Origin: Hevea brasiliensis
Taxonomy: Eukaryota; Streptophyta; Magnoliopsida; Malpighiales; Euphorbiaceae
Length of the DNA: 64,000 nt
Direction: 5' to 3'
Assembly (NCBI RefSeq): GCF_030052815.1
Contig: NC_079510.1
Coordinates: 41,789,566 to 41,853,565 of the forward strand
Shown here piece by piece: positions 1-10,339 of this stretch (position 1 is the first letter of the stretch; the number at the start of each line of letters is the position of its first letter). The translations under genes and the position numbers were made by a program. Under the pieces are notes generated by a model. It was not told the origin of the DNA. It saw only the letters and a list, made by a program, of their open reading frames with translations, and searched no databases.

Positions 1-2
1 GC

Positions 3-1090
3 CAGACCAAAATCTCCACCAGACCTTTCATTCACTCAACTAAGGTTGATAGTGAAGGTCAGATAACCCCGATCACTCAAGCTGAAGAAGTTCTGAATTG
101 GCAGACAAAGAATGCAGCTGTCCAGAACAAAACATTACAACGAATTGACTCCAAGATTGATCAAGTCCTCACTAGAACTCAACATATTGATCAGAAGGTC
201 GATTCTTTCACTGCATTTGCCCATTTGCAAGGCAGAATTGCCCAGCTTGACAAGGATTTAAGATCCTCAATCCAGCAATGGAGGTTTGGCGCGGAGTTTA
301 ACCAGAAGGAACAGGAAATCAAAAGATTAAGAAAACAGTTAGCCCAAGTTGAAGCAGACCTGCATAAGCCAACAGAGGCTCCTGTTTCTTACAGCCCATT
401 TTCCACCCAAATGGCTCATAATCCTTTCCTTCCTACCCCTGAACCTACATATTCTCCTTTCGGTCCTTTTAACTACTCATATGAACCACCTCCAACTACA
501 TACCACCCATCTCCTTTGTTCAGACCTACTCCAACACCTACCAGATATGAACCAAAGAGTCCATCTTCTTCGGAAGAATCTCATCCTCCAAAAAAAAAGA
601 TTGATAAGGGAAATGATAAAATGTACTCTGATCCTCCTCCTCAGCATATGGTGTCTATACCCTCTGAATCAGAAGACAATTCTTCAGATGACTCATCTGG
701 AGATGACAGTGAGAATGGACGAATGGATAACACGATATTGCTCATGGCAGATCCTCAGCCAACTGCATCTCAAACAGGTCCTTCCCCAACTACAGACTCC
801 ACCAGTGGAACTACGCACGGGCCTCCTCAAGCCCAAGACCCACATGTGGAAATCCCAGAGGATGATCCAATCCTGGACTTTAATTTCCAAGCCCAACAGC
901 AATCCAGGCCCGTGGTTCACACTAAACGATGTTCCTCCGTCAAAAGTTTGGCTCGATGTTCAGATGCTTCGAGAAGGTGCCGATTTCATGCTGTTCTCAG
1001 AGAGTTTATCTCTCGAACTACTGGCACATGACAAGACTGGTTTTCCTACATTTGAGAATATCATAAAGCCCAGTTTTGTCACCTGAATAT
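3..1090 (+). pseudogene. Pararetroviral polyprotein, N-terminal part of coat-protein region (broken)
   Basis: Open in one frame from base 3 to about 930, then the homologous reading appears to move to another frame (349-1086 frame), showing a frameshift near 910-930. The N-terminal part has heptad-like, charged helical sequence (QKEQEIKRLRKQLAQVEADL) that looks like a coiled coil. It is followed by a Pro/Ser/Thr/Tyr-rich stretch with a basic patch (PPKKKID) and an acidic Ser/Asp run. Such low-complexity acidic and basic segments flank coat proteins in Caulimoviridae. The movement-protein domain expected upstream lies outside the window. The functional assignment is inferred from position and composition. 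Confidence 0.6.
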
Positions 1091-1109
1091 TATACAGGCT
1101 GTCAATGCT

Positions 1110-1790
1110 ATTTTTGCTGAGTTCCTTGGAGATGCATCCTTATATAGCAAACAGCTATGCCAGGAGTTCTTTGACATGCGTTGTTGCTCTTTAAAGAGAA
1201 CAGATATTGAAAGGCATTACCAGCGCATGGCTCAGCGCTATTATTTACTAAATGGGTATAATGATGTCAACCTCAGGCATACATACATTGCTTCTCTCCC
1301 AGAAGTATTACAACCTGAACTCCATAGAAGTATTGCTGCTACCAGAAGAGCAATGAATGCCATCACCATTGGAGAAATCCATCAAATGACCTTGGCTTGC
1401 TTGGACAAGATGTGTGAGCAGCAAAAGTTATTTAAAGACATCATTGACAACAGCAAAGCCTTGAAAAACGTCTGTCAGAAGTCCCACCTTGCCATCAAAT
1501 GCAAGGAAAAGAATTGTGAATGCAAGCCAAAAAAGAAGGGACATTACAAGAAGTATTCTTCTAGGTTCAAACCCCCTTTCAAATAGAAAAAGGGAAGAAG
1601 ACCAGTCAGATACTTTCGAAAGAAAAGAACAGATACCAAGAAGTCTGATAGATGCTACATCTGTGGTAATCGAGGACACTATGCCAAGAATTGCCCTAAG
1701 AACCCCAACAAGGCAGTCAAGCTTTTACAACATATTCAACAGGCTTCTCACATTTCCCTGGAGCATGATGATGTTGAATCTTTGTTCTCC
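1110..1790 (+). pseudogene. Pararetroviral coat-protein core with CCHC zinc knuckle (broken)
   Basis: Residues read from about 1176 to 1586 form a capsid-like helical domain ending in a Lys/Cys-rich tail. After a stop at 1584-1586 and a frame change, a knuckle CYICGNRGHYAKNCPKNP is encoded at about 1650-1710: a C-X2-C-X4-H-X4-C motif that binds the packaged RNA in caulimovirid capsids. It lies just upstream of the protease, as in the family. At least one frameshift separates core and knuckle, and a stop follows near 1791. Confidence 0.7.
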
Positions 1791-1949
1791 TAACAAGATG
1801 AAGAAACAGTTTTTGCCCTTGGAGCAGATACTGGTTCAGAACAAGACCACTCCTTCTCTTCAGAAGAATCAGGTTCAGATACTGAAGCCCATTACCCGTC
1901 TTACCTGGCCCAACATATCTAATCCTCTCAATCAACTAACGGCCCAGAC

Positions 1950-2290
1950 ACTATTCCAATTCCTTTAGTCCCACTTCATATTCTTCTCAGCAAATATGAA
2001 TGGCCCATTAGTGTCATTGGTTTCCTAGATACCGGGGCTCACAAAAGCATGATGAACCCAGCTATTTTACCTCCAGAATACTGGGTCCCTCATGAGGAAT
2101 ACTTCAAGGCAGCAGATGGCAATGTTTTCAAAACTAGCCTCATCACCAAGCATCCCATTGGGATTCAGTTCTTCCCTACTTGTATCCTCTGGACCAGGGT
2201 CATCGGGTCGGATCTTCCTGACAAGGATTTGCTGATAGGCTTTGACTTGTATCAACAAGCGAAGCATTTGAAGATCCTCCCAACATGATT
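1950..2290 (+). pseudogene. Pararetroviral aspartic protease domain
   Basis: The reading FLDTGAHKSMM has the DTG catalytic triplet at 2028-2036 followed by the usual small residue, the mark of retropepsin-type proteases that cut the viral polyprotein. The flanking PLVPLHILLSKYEWPISVIG is typical of the strand leading into the active site. The reading is open to the stop at 2286-2288, which would cut it off from the polymerase. The right copy carries the distal part of the same segment (7440-7640, minus strand). Confidence 0.7.
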
Positions 2291-2299
2291 AAAATATAA

Positions 2300-3640
2300 G
2301 CGGAATTTTCAGCCATTCACCTCTGTCCCAAGGTTATATTCTTTGGCTGATGCCTCAGCTGAGTTCCAAGAACACAAGGAGCTCCTTTTAAGATCCTGTG
2401 CTGATTCCCATGCACATTTTCACCATCACCACCCCCTGTGGAAGAACCCAGACTTCTTTGTCAACCTTCCATTCAAACTCAACGAAGACATCAATCCAAC
2501 AAAAGCATTACACTAGGGGATGAATCCCACAGACTTGGCTCTGGCCCAAGAAGAGTGCAAACAACTTCTCCAACAGGGTCTCATAGAACCCACTTCCTCT
2601 CAGTGGGCCTGCCAGGCCTTTTATGTTGAAAAAAGATCTGAACGAATAAGAGGAAAGAAAAGGCTTGTCATTGATTATAAGCCCCTCAATCATTTCCTTC
2701 AATATGACAAGTTCCCATTACCAAAACCTGAAGCCTTGTTCACTCAACTCCACGAGGGTCATGTTTTCTCCAAGTTTGATCTCAAAGCTGGATTTTGGCA
2801 ATTGAATATTAACCCATCTGATAGGCCCAAAACCGCTTTCTGCATTTCTACGGCCCAATAACAATGGACAGTCCTTCCATTCAGCCTTAAGACGGCCCCA
2901 TCAGTTTTCCAAAAGGCCATGACAAGGATATTCGAGCCCATACTTCACAGTGCTCTCATCTACATAGACGATATCCTTCTTTTCTCCAAAGATGTTACGG
3001 CCCATTGGACACTTCTCTCTACATTTCAACAATTGGTGGATTCTTATGGAATTATGCTATCAGAAAAGAAGAGCTCATTGGCCCAAACTGATATCGACTT
3101 CCTTGGAATGAAGTTCAAAGATGGAAAATACCAACCGAGACCTCACATTGCAGAAGAATTATTGAAGTTCCCTGATAAGAACTTGACAGTAAAACAAATA
3201 CAACAGTTCCTTGGTATTATCAATAACATCAGTAAGTTTATTCTGCATGTGGCCACCTACACATGCCAACTGTCAAAAATGCTTAAGAAGAATGCTCCAC
3301 CTTGGAAGGAAGAACAGACATGTGCAGTCAAGGCATTAAAAGAAGTGGCTCTAAACCCGTCACCTCTAAAGATTCCCAACATTGGACACCGAATCCTTCA
3401 GACTGATGCTAGTGACACCCACTGGGGTGCAGTCCTCATCGAAGAAATACAAGGAGAAAAGCATATCTGCGGACATGCTAGTGGAGAATTTCCAGAGCCT
3501 CAAAAAACATTATCATTCGATCTATAAAGAAATATTAGCTGTCAAAAAAGGGATAAAGAGATTCGAATTCCATCTCGTTGGCCACCATTTTACTGTGGTC
3601 ATGGACAGCTCATCTTCCCAAAGGTTCTAGACTTCAAAAA
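2300..3640 (+). pseudogene. Pararetroviral reverse transcriptase and RNase H (broken)
   Basis: Reverse-transcriptase motifs occur in order: RLVIDYKPLNHF (about 2665-2700), FSKFDLKAGFWQL (2766-2805), and the catalytic YIDDILLFS with YIDD at 2961-2972. These are followed by the thumb/connection motif VKQIQQFLGIIN and the RNase H start LQTDASDTHWGAVL (about 3395-3440). The domain copies viral RNA to DNA in the cytoplasm. Breaks include stops at 2514-2516 and 2859-2861, a frame change between about 3490 and 3540, and a stop after the last RNase H segment near 3628. The right-arm copy is open where the left has the 2859 stop, so the two copies decayed partly independently. Confidence 0.9.
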
Positions 3641-3779
3641 AAAAGTCTGTTCCTGAACCACAATTACTGAGGCTAAAGGACTGGTTCACCAAGTATAAAT
3701 CAACACATTAAAGGGAAACATAACTTGGTTCCTGATCTTCTATCCAGGCCTAAGAACCTCCACCTCATTCAATCTTCCT

Positions 3780-4690
3780 CTACACTCCCTTTGATCCTTA
3801 TGGCATCATCATCATTGTCCTCTCCACATACTCCTTCTCCAATGCACAATTTCCTGGTTCCTACTTGAGACAGTTTTCCTCCAGGATGCTCACCTAACCA
3901 GCCCATCACAAAAATGGCTAAGTTTGCAAGGGATCACCTGTTCCACTATCTAAGTGCCAGAAATACTCTGAGAGGATTACTCCCATCCTCATTTATCTTT
4001 ATCCCTGATAACCCTTTCCTCGCCTGTTTCAGTAACCATCCTGAAGAAAACTCATCCTGGAAGAATTATGGCTCCTCTGGTGCATGGTTACCCTCTATTC
4101 CACAGGGATAGAATTCCCACTCATGGCCCTGTACCAATATGTTATGTGCAACACCAACAGGACTCTCCTGTCCAGATTTCTGGAGTGGTTCAAGCCCATT
4201 TCAGCATGGCGATACAGTCTGAAGCGCATCATAGACACACATGGGATTGAAGACAGGCCCAGAACTCATTGTATCGGACAATGTTCATCATGCATAGGCC
4301 TTTCTCTAGGAGGCCCGATGGACTTTTCTGGACTCAAAATACTAAGTACGAATGGAGAACCTACGTGGGATCAGTCACTGAAAAGGACACCATGGGGCCC
4401 TTAAGGAAACAACTAGCAGAATATCTCTGCGAAATCAATGGCTATTAGTATCTGACGCTCTCCCATGTGAATTGTACATCTCTAGGTCCCATTCGGACTC
4501 TCACTGATGAGCACATTGACTAGACCCATCCCATGTGGCAAGATTCCCAGGATCCAATGGACATCGAGTCACAAGATGCCATTCAGAGCACTGACCCACC
4601 ATCTCCTGTACATCGACAGTAGCCAAAGGACTTTTTTGGAGTCGACTCTGATGACTCCGACTTTGATACTCTTAATCTGTCCATAACCCC
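3780..4690 (+). pseudogene. Second pararetroviral ORF of unknown function (remnant)
   Basis: Downstream of the polymerase, a segment starting near 3800 (MASSSL) reads in pieces through about 4690 with many stops. The same segment in the right copy (5300-5950) preserves other pieces. Position after the polymerase and before the TATA box matches the downstream ORF of florendoviruses or the transactivator position in caulimoviruses. I recognise no domain in it. Confidence 0.45.
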
Positions 4691-4828
4691 ATGAAAAAAG
4701 TTAAAGTTTGACGGTCTGTTGGCCAATTATGCAATAAGTGTCCTTTATTTTGCTTTTACTTTATTTACTTTAAGAGTGTCAGTAACCAGTTTCTAACCGG
4801 TTGCCTGTAATCTTAAGAGCCTCCAAGT

Positions 4829-4838
4829 CTATATAAGG
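4829..4838 (+). promoter_or_regulatory. TATA box of pararetroviral promoter, left copy
   Basis: CTATATAAGG lies after a T-rich intergenic stretch and about 20-30 nt upstream of a CT/GA-rich leader, the expected layout of a caulimovirid genomic promoter. It points right, into the palindrome centre. A 15-nt stretch, GTTGCTCTCTTC with a few flanking bases, is repeated in tandem immediately downstream (about 4840-4868). Confidence 0.6.
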
Positions 4839-4964
4839 AGTTGCTCTCTTCAGTTGCTCTCTTCGGAGAGAAAGAGAAAGGTTTAGAAAGCCATAGAAGA
4901 AAACTTCAAAGAATATTATTGAAAGAGAAACTGAATCTGATTACAACTGAAGAGAGCAACTCCT

Positions 4965-4974
4965 TATATAGACT
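4965..4974 (-). promoter_or_regulatory. TATA box of pararetroviral promoter, right copy
   Basis: CCTTATATAG on the plus strand (TATATAAGG on minus) is the mirror image of the left TATA box. It directs transcription leftward through the spacer into the left copy, so the two promoters converge. Whether either is active cannot be told from sequence. Confidence 0.5.
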
Positions 4975-5299
4975 TGGAGGCTCTTAGGATTACAGGCAAC
5001 CGACACTCTTAAAGTAAATAAAGTAAAAACAAAATAAAGAAGGACAGTTATTACATAATTGGCCGACAGACCGTCAGACTTTAACTTTTATCATGGGGTT
5101 GTGGACAGATTAAGAGTATCAAAGTCGGAGTCGTCAGAGTTGATTCCAAAAAAGTCCTTTAACTTGGCTCGTGTGCGAGAGATGGTGGGTCGATGCGAAT
5201 GGCATCTCGTGACTCGGTGTCCATTGGATCCTGGGAATCTTGCCACATGGGATGGGTCCAGTCAATGTGCTCATCAGTGAGAGTCCGAATGGGACCCAA

Positions 5300-5950
5300 A
5301 TATGTACAATTCACATGGGGGAGCGTCAGATACTGATAGCCATTGATTTCGCAGAGATATTCTACTAGTTGTTTCCTTAAGGGCCCCATGTTGTCCTTTT
5401 CAGTGACTGATCCCATGTAGGTTCTCCATTCGTACTCAGTATTTTGAGTCCAGAGAAGTCCATCGGGCCTCCTAGAGAAAGACCTATGCATGATGAACAT
5501 TGTCCTGATATTGAAATTGAGTCGATGAGTCTGTCTTCAATCCCATGTGTCTATGATGCGCTTCAGACGCTGCCATGCTGAAATGGGCTTGAACCACTCG
5601 AAAATCTGAGCAGAGAGTCCTGTTGTGTTGCATAACATATTGTACATGGCCATGAGTGGGAATTCTATCACGTGAATGAGGGTAACCATGCACGAGAAGA
5701 GCCATGATTATTCGAGGATGAGTTCTGTCGAGATGGATCAAACAGTGAGAAAGGGTTATCGTGATAAAGATAAATAAGGATGGGAGTAATCCTCTCGTAG
5801 TATTCTGGCACTTAGATAGTGGAACAGTGATCCCTGCAAACTTAGCCATTTTGTGATGATGGGTCAAGGTGAGCATCCTGGAGGAAAACTGTCTAAAGTA
5901 GGAACCAGGAAATTGTGCATTGGAGAAGGAGTATGTGGAGAGGACGATGA
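5300..5950 (-). pseudogene. Second pararetroviral ORF remnant, right copy
   Basis: Reverse-complement counterpart of 3800-4600. Two reading fragments remain (5159-5500 and 5484-5876, minus strand) that match the left copy in alternating frames. Small indels relative to the left copy shift frame repeatedly. Function unknown. Confidence 0.45.
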
Positions 5951-6106
5951 TGATGATGCCATAAGGATCAAAGGGAGTGTAGAGGAAGATTGAATGAGGT
6001 GGAGGTTCTTGGGCCTGAATAGAAGATCAGGAACCAAGTTTTGTTTCCCTTTGATGTATTGGATTGTGAATTTATACTTGGCGAACCAGTCCTCTAGCCT
6101 CAGTAA

Positions 6107-7358
6107 TTATGGTTTAGGAAGTGACTTATTTTTGAAGTCTAGAACCTTTGGGAAGGATGAGCTGTCCATGACTACAGTAAAATGGTGGCCAATGAGATGG
6201 AATTCGAATCTCTTTATCCCATTTTTGACAGCTAATATTTCTTTATAGATCGAATGATAATGTTTCTGAGGCTCTGGAAATTCTCCACTAGCATGTCCGC
6301 AGATATGCTTTTCTCCTTGTATTTCTTCGATGAGGACTGCACCCCAGTGGGTGTCACTAGCATCAGTCTGAAGGATTCGGTGTCCAATGCTGGGAATCTT
6401 TAGAGGTGGCGGGTTTAAAGCCACTTCTTTTAATGCCTTCACTGCACATGTCTGTTCTTCCTTCCAAGATGGAGCATTCTTCTTAAGCAATTTTTACAGT
6501 TGGCATGTGTAGGTGGCCACATGCGGAATAAACTTCCTGATGTAATTGATAATACCAAGGAACTATTGTATTTGTTTTACTGTCAAGTTCTTATCAGGGA
6601 ACTTCAGTAATTCTTCTGCAATGTGAGGTCCCGGTTGGTATTTTCCATCTTTGAACTTCATTCCAAGGAAGTCGATATCAGTTTGGCCCAATGAGCTCTT
6701 CTTTTCTGATAGCATAATTCCATAGGAATCCACCAATTGTTGAAATGTAGAGAGAAGTGTCCAATGGGCCGTAACATCTTTGGAGAAAAGAAGGATATCG
6801 TCTATGTAGATGAGAGCACTGTGAAGTATGGGCTCGAATATCCTTGTCATCGCCTTTTGGAAAACTAATGGGGCCGTCTTAAGGCCGAATGGAAGGACTG
6901 TCCATTGGTATTGGGCCGTAGGAATGCAGAAAGCGGTTTTGGGCCTATCAGAGGGGTTAATACCCAATTGCCAAAATCCAGCTTTGAGATCAAACTTGGA
7001 GAAAACATGGGCCTCGTGGAGTTGAGTGAACAAGGCTTTAGGTTTTGGTAATGGGAACTTGTCATTTTGAAGAAAATGATTGAGGGGCTTATAATCAATG
7101 ATAAGTTTTTTCTTTCCTCTTAATCGTTCAGATCTTTTTTCAACATAAAAGGCCTGGCAGGCCCACTAAGAGAAAGTGGGTTCTATGAGACCCTGTTGGA
7201 GAAATTGTTTGCACTCTTTTTGGACTAGGGCCAAATCTGTGGGATTCATCCCTTGGTGTGATGCTTTTGTTGGATTGATGTCTTCGTTGAGTTTGAATGA
7301 AAGGTTGACAAAGAAGTCTGAGTTCTTCCACGGGGGTGGTGATGGTGAATATGTGCAT
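6107..7358 (-). pseudogene. Pararetroviral reverse transcriptase-RNase H, right copy (broken)
   Basis: Carries the same motifs as the left copy: FSKFDLKAGFWQLGIN, YIDDILLFS (near 6800) and the RNase H start LQTDASDTHWGAVL. Reading 7033-6563 is open across the position where the left copy has a stop, then ends in a stop after VKQIQ. A further stop precedes the LKKNAPSW segment (6490). So it too cannot make a full polymerase. Confidence 0.85.
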
Positions 7359-7640
7359 GGGAATCAGTACAGGATCTTAAAAGGAGCTCCTTGTGTTCTT
7401 AGAATTCAGCTGAGGCATCAGCCAAAGAATATAATCTTGGGACAGAGGTGAATGGCTGAAAATTCCGCTTATATTTTAATCCTGTTGGGAGGATCTTCAA
7501 ATGCTTCGCTTGTTGATACAAGTCAAAGCCTATCAGCAAATCCTTGTCAGAAAGATCTGACTCGATGACCCTGGTACAGAGGATACAAGTAGGGAAGAAC
7601 TGAATCCCAATGGGATGCTTGGTGATGTGGCTAGTTTTGA

Positions 7641-7768
7641 AAAATAATCAATGGTGCTACAAAAAGAGGCAACAGGTTTAGATGGAGCTGATTTATCAGT
7701 AGCTTTAATGGGCCCAGCGTCTTTAGAGGCTCCATTATGAATGGATGAGATCTGATCAGTTTTTTGAC
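7641..7768. other. Unassigned segment between viral copy and MITE
   Basis: 128 bp with no clear match to the left viral copy, to the SOS1-like exons or to the retrotransposons here. It could be a rearranged piece of the pararetrovirus upstream of the window's viral sequence, or host intron. No coding signal that I trust. Confidence 0.4.
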
Positions 7769-8001
7769 AAGACGCTTATGTAGCACTGCTACACTATCAA
7801 AAAATAAAATAAAATAAAATAAAAAAGAAATTACCATTACAGATCCTCTTACCACAATTTCTTCTCACAAATTAGACTTCATTTTCCTTATCCTTACTCG
7901 TTTCTGTCGACCCACAACACCTTTCACTGGCCATTTCCTATGCAATGTTTCTCTTTTTTATTTTATTTTTTGACACGTTACACTACCATGTAAGCGTCTT
8001 A
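7769..8001. mobile_element. Miniature inverted-repeat element (about 230 bp)
   Basis: The left end AAGACGCTTATGTAGCACTG and the reverse complement of the right end (AAGACGCTTACATGGTAGTG) are near-identical, and the similarity continues through ACACTATCAAAAAATAAAAT on both sides, giving terminal inverted repeats of about 45 bp. The interior has no ORF. No convincing target-site duplication, so the superfamily is open. It sits in the dead SOS1-like gene just beyond its last visible exon. Confidence 0.7.
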
Positions 8002-8151
8002 CTAAAAATCTAACCAGATTATGACAAGAGGGATTTTAGTGTAACATGTTTGAAGTTTAAGGATTTTGTGGTAATAAAAATAAAGATGTGGTATGAAAGT
8101 GAAACACCTACCAAAATTGAGGGATGACCAGTAAAAGTACCCTGCATTCAC

Positions 8152-8370
8152 CTTGACAACACCATTAGAAATAAGCCAAACTCCATTTGGCCTGGTGCTT
8201 TCTTTGTAAAGGGGCAAACCACGCGGTTTCATTGTTCATTCAGTGGAACCTTCAAGTGGTTCACGTACTGCTGGAGGAAGGGCCCCCAATAAAGGATGGA
8301 TGCTAATTAAATCAGTTATCTTGGGAATCTTTACTGAAGGAGGATTCCTTAAAAGCCTTTTCAAGTCAGT
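8152..8370 (-). pseudogene. SOS1: SOS1-like exon with nonsense codon (last exon seen)
   Basis: Acceptor TTGTAG, donor AAG|GTGAAT. Reads TDLKRLLRNPPSVKIPKI, LISIHPLLGALPPAVREPLE, then TGA within the STE-TMK segment, then LPLYKESTRPNGVWLISNGV. The family continues into a cyclic-nucleotide-binding-like domain, which is not seen in the 8.1 kb to the left. Confidence 0.87.
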
Positions 8371-8465
8371 CTACAACAAGAAGCAAAACAAATTTTTAGT
8401 TAAACAATCAAGAAGTGCAAAAAAAAGGCTAAAACTTGCAGATTCTAAATACAAAACAGAAGTAC

Positions 8466-8597
8466 CTGGACTGCACCATGAAGATGAAGCATCTCCTTTT
8501 TTTCCAACAGCCCAACCATCTCCAGATTTTGGACATAATTGATTAAATGGCTCAGCACCGAATAAGTTATTTGTCTAGTTTTCACAACACGTAAAAT
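8466..8597 (-). pseudogene. SOS1: SOS1-like exon: LRVVKTRQITYSVLSHLI
   Basis: Acceptor TTTTCAG, donor CAG|GTACTT. Reads LRVVKTRQITYSVLSHLI, YVQNLEMVGLLEKKEM and HLHGAVQ. Intact. Confidence 0.85.
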
Positions 8598-8717
8598 CTG
8601 AAAATTTGCTAAATTATTAGCTCATATTCTAAATTACAGCAATATTATTGAAACATTAAATTGCTCCAATTAGCTAAAATGTAGGGGCAAAATACAAGGG
8701 TAGTTCAATTCACAAAC

Positions 8718-8818
8718 CTCAGGAAATGTAACATGAACATCTTCTAAGAATTCTCTTGCTTCTTCTCCTTCTGCCTCACTTTCTTTAATAATGACCATAG
8801 AAGCAAATTCACTGTCAC
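8718..8818 (-). pseudogene. SOS1: SOS1-like exon: KESEAEGEEAREFLEDV
   Basis: Acceptor CTAG, donor GAG|GTTTGT. Reads GDSEFASMVI then KESEAEGEEAREFLEDV, matching the cytosolic tail. Intact. Confidence 0.82.
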
Positions 8819-10092
8819 CTAGAAGTGCAAGAAACAAATCAAACATCTCATAAAATTGTAAGAAAGGATAAAATCCAATATTTTCAATAAAGATTAAAAT
8901 ATTATCCCACTGACGGCTGTCGAAAGCATATTAAATTAACACTATCATCATTACCACAACAACATTTTGAGTATTGACAAAGAAAATTTTTGACAGATAA
9001 AATGATGTTTTCCAAAGACCAAAAGATTATCGTAGATCAAGTGTAACAGTAAAGCAGGATTCCTCAAGCCAAAGTGCCAAAACCAATTATTTGAGCAAAT
9101 CCAATTAGACTGCAGTTTCAGTGAAGATAGGAACCGTCTAAAAGGAACCACTAGAACCACACTTAATACCTGTGGAAGAACTACTACTTACAGAGACTTC
9201 TAATTTCCCTGAATGCCAACTTTCATAAAAATATACTTATTTAGACCTAAAATTAAATGTTATGCAGCTTATCAAAAAAATACAATCTTGTCGCTGGAAA
9301 AAAAAAGGTTTCAGATTATTGAAGAATAGGGACCCACCAGGTGTAGGTATGGCATATTTAATTGAAGAATAAGGGCCCACCATTCCCATCATTAAGAGTC
9401 TCATTTCAGAGATAACCATCCAAGGCTGGAGTATTTTTTCCCCATAAAATGGAAATTTGACTCATATTACCATATATAAATTTGATTCAATGGTTGATAA
9501 GTATCCTAATATTCTCTCTAGCAGAGGAGTCATCTTTGTGAATTTGATAGGATTACCCCAATTTTTTTCTCTCATAGACTCAGCCTTTCTACTGCCACCA
9601 GAATGTTACCCTCATGTAAACCTCATAGATGTTTAGTCATATATCTGCAATTGCCATCTCTCCCTCCTTTAACCCACACAATTTGCAACTTCAAACAAAC
9701 TATGATCAAACTCTTCCAACGATATTAGATTTGTTCAAAAGCCAAAGGAAAACCAATTTTTTCATGGATCACTGAAGATGATAACTATAGCACTTCCATG
9801 ACACAGGGACCAGAGAGTCTGATGCCAAATCTAATCAAATGTCATATCTGGACACCAGAAGATAATAGTGAAACCATTTCTATATTCATCGGCTGATGCA
9901 TGAAATACAAAATTGAAAATCCAGGAGAGTTTTAACCGAAAGAATCACATTTATCAAGCATCAAAGACACCACATGGCTATTACAAATACAAGATCTGAA
10001 AAGTATATGAAGGTGCCTCAGAGGAAAAGAAATGCCCTTAAAATTCAAAGAGCACTTCTCATAACAAAAACTCTTACTACAAAAGTAGTGAG
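8819..10092. other. SOS1-like intron remnant, left of the nested retrotransposons
   Basis: AT-rich intron sequence between the exon at 8718-8818 and the left end of the chromovirus. I see no exon, RNA gene or recognisable element. Short open readings here lack any family resemblance. Confidence 0.5.
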
Positions 10093-10339
10093 TGTTAGGG
10101 TTGTGAAACCCTAATAGAGAATTCAGAAGAAATAGAGAGAGATTAGAAGAAAGAGAGAAAGAAGTTGAAGGATAGATTGAGAGAATAGAGAAATATTATT
10201 CCCAAATGATTCTTGAATGAAAATACAAGATCTACCAATTGAGATATATATCTCTTGAGTGGCAGTTATTTCTCTAAGGGTTGGCTACAGCCGTCAACTC
10301 TTTAACAGAATCTAGCTACAACTTCTATAGCTGTCAACT
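10093..10339 (-). repeat. 3' LTR of chromovirus, distal piece (split)
   Basis: Matches 26823-27065 of the 5' LTR. The remaining piece is at 22272-22366, on the other side of the Athila element. Near the break it carries an extra copy of a segment (GTCAACTCTTTAACAGAATC, then AGCTACAACTT), so the LTR had a tandem duplication of about 40 bp before or at the time of insertion. Confidence 0.85.

Larger units (their letters stand above)
3..4856 (+). mobile_element. Endogenous pararetrovirus (Caulimoviridae), left copy, degenerate
   Basis: An integrated, decayed copy of a plant pararetrovirus, entering the window already inside its coat-protein region. Domains run in caulimovirid order: a coiled-coil and Pro/Ser-rich segment, coat-protein core, CCHC zinc knuckle, aspartic protease (DTGA), reverse transcriptase (YIDD), RNase H, a second downstream ORF, then a promoter-like TATATAAG at 4830. 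There is no integrase and there are no LTRs, as expected for this family. One long polyprotein followed by a second ORF of unknown function fits published florendovirus organisation, but petuvirus-like is possible; a RT phylogeny would decide. Several stops and frameshifts interrupt it, so it is not an intact genome. Confidence 0.85.
2130..7640. repeat. Large imperfect palindrome formed by two pararetrovirus copies
   Basis: Left arm about 2130-4856 and right arm 4944-7640 are reverse complements, with an 87-nt unmatched spacer (4857-4943). The inner 58 nt of each arm (ending CAGTTG on the left, starting CAACTG on the right) match with a single difference. The right arm lacks about 18 nt (left copy near 4780-4798) and carries scattered substitutions and small indels. 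Outer match ends near GTTTTCAAAACTAGCC on the left (about 2130) and its complement near 7640. Confidence 0.9.
4944..7640 (-). mobile_element. Endogenous pararetrovirus, right copy, inverted and truncated
   Basis: The same viral segment as the left copy but on the minus strand: promoter region (4944-5060), downstream ORF remnant (about 5300-5950), RNase H (6107-6490), reverse transcriptase (6563-7358) and distal protease (7440-7640). It ends abruptly at about 7640 inside the protease, so the upstream coat-protein part is missing. The next 130 bp (7641-7768) do not match the left copy within the window. Confidence 0.85.

Noticed and set aside
8243..8542. 99-codon plus-strand open frame
   Set aside because: It is antisense to two SOS1-like exons and the intron between them; the minus strand has the recognisable protein and splice sites.
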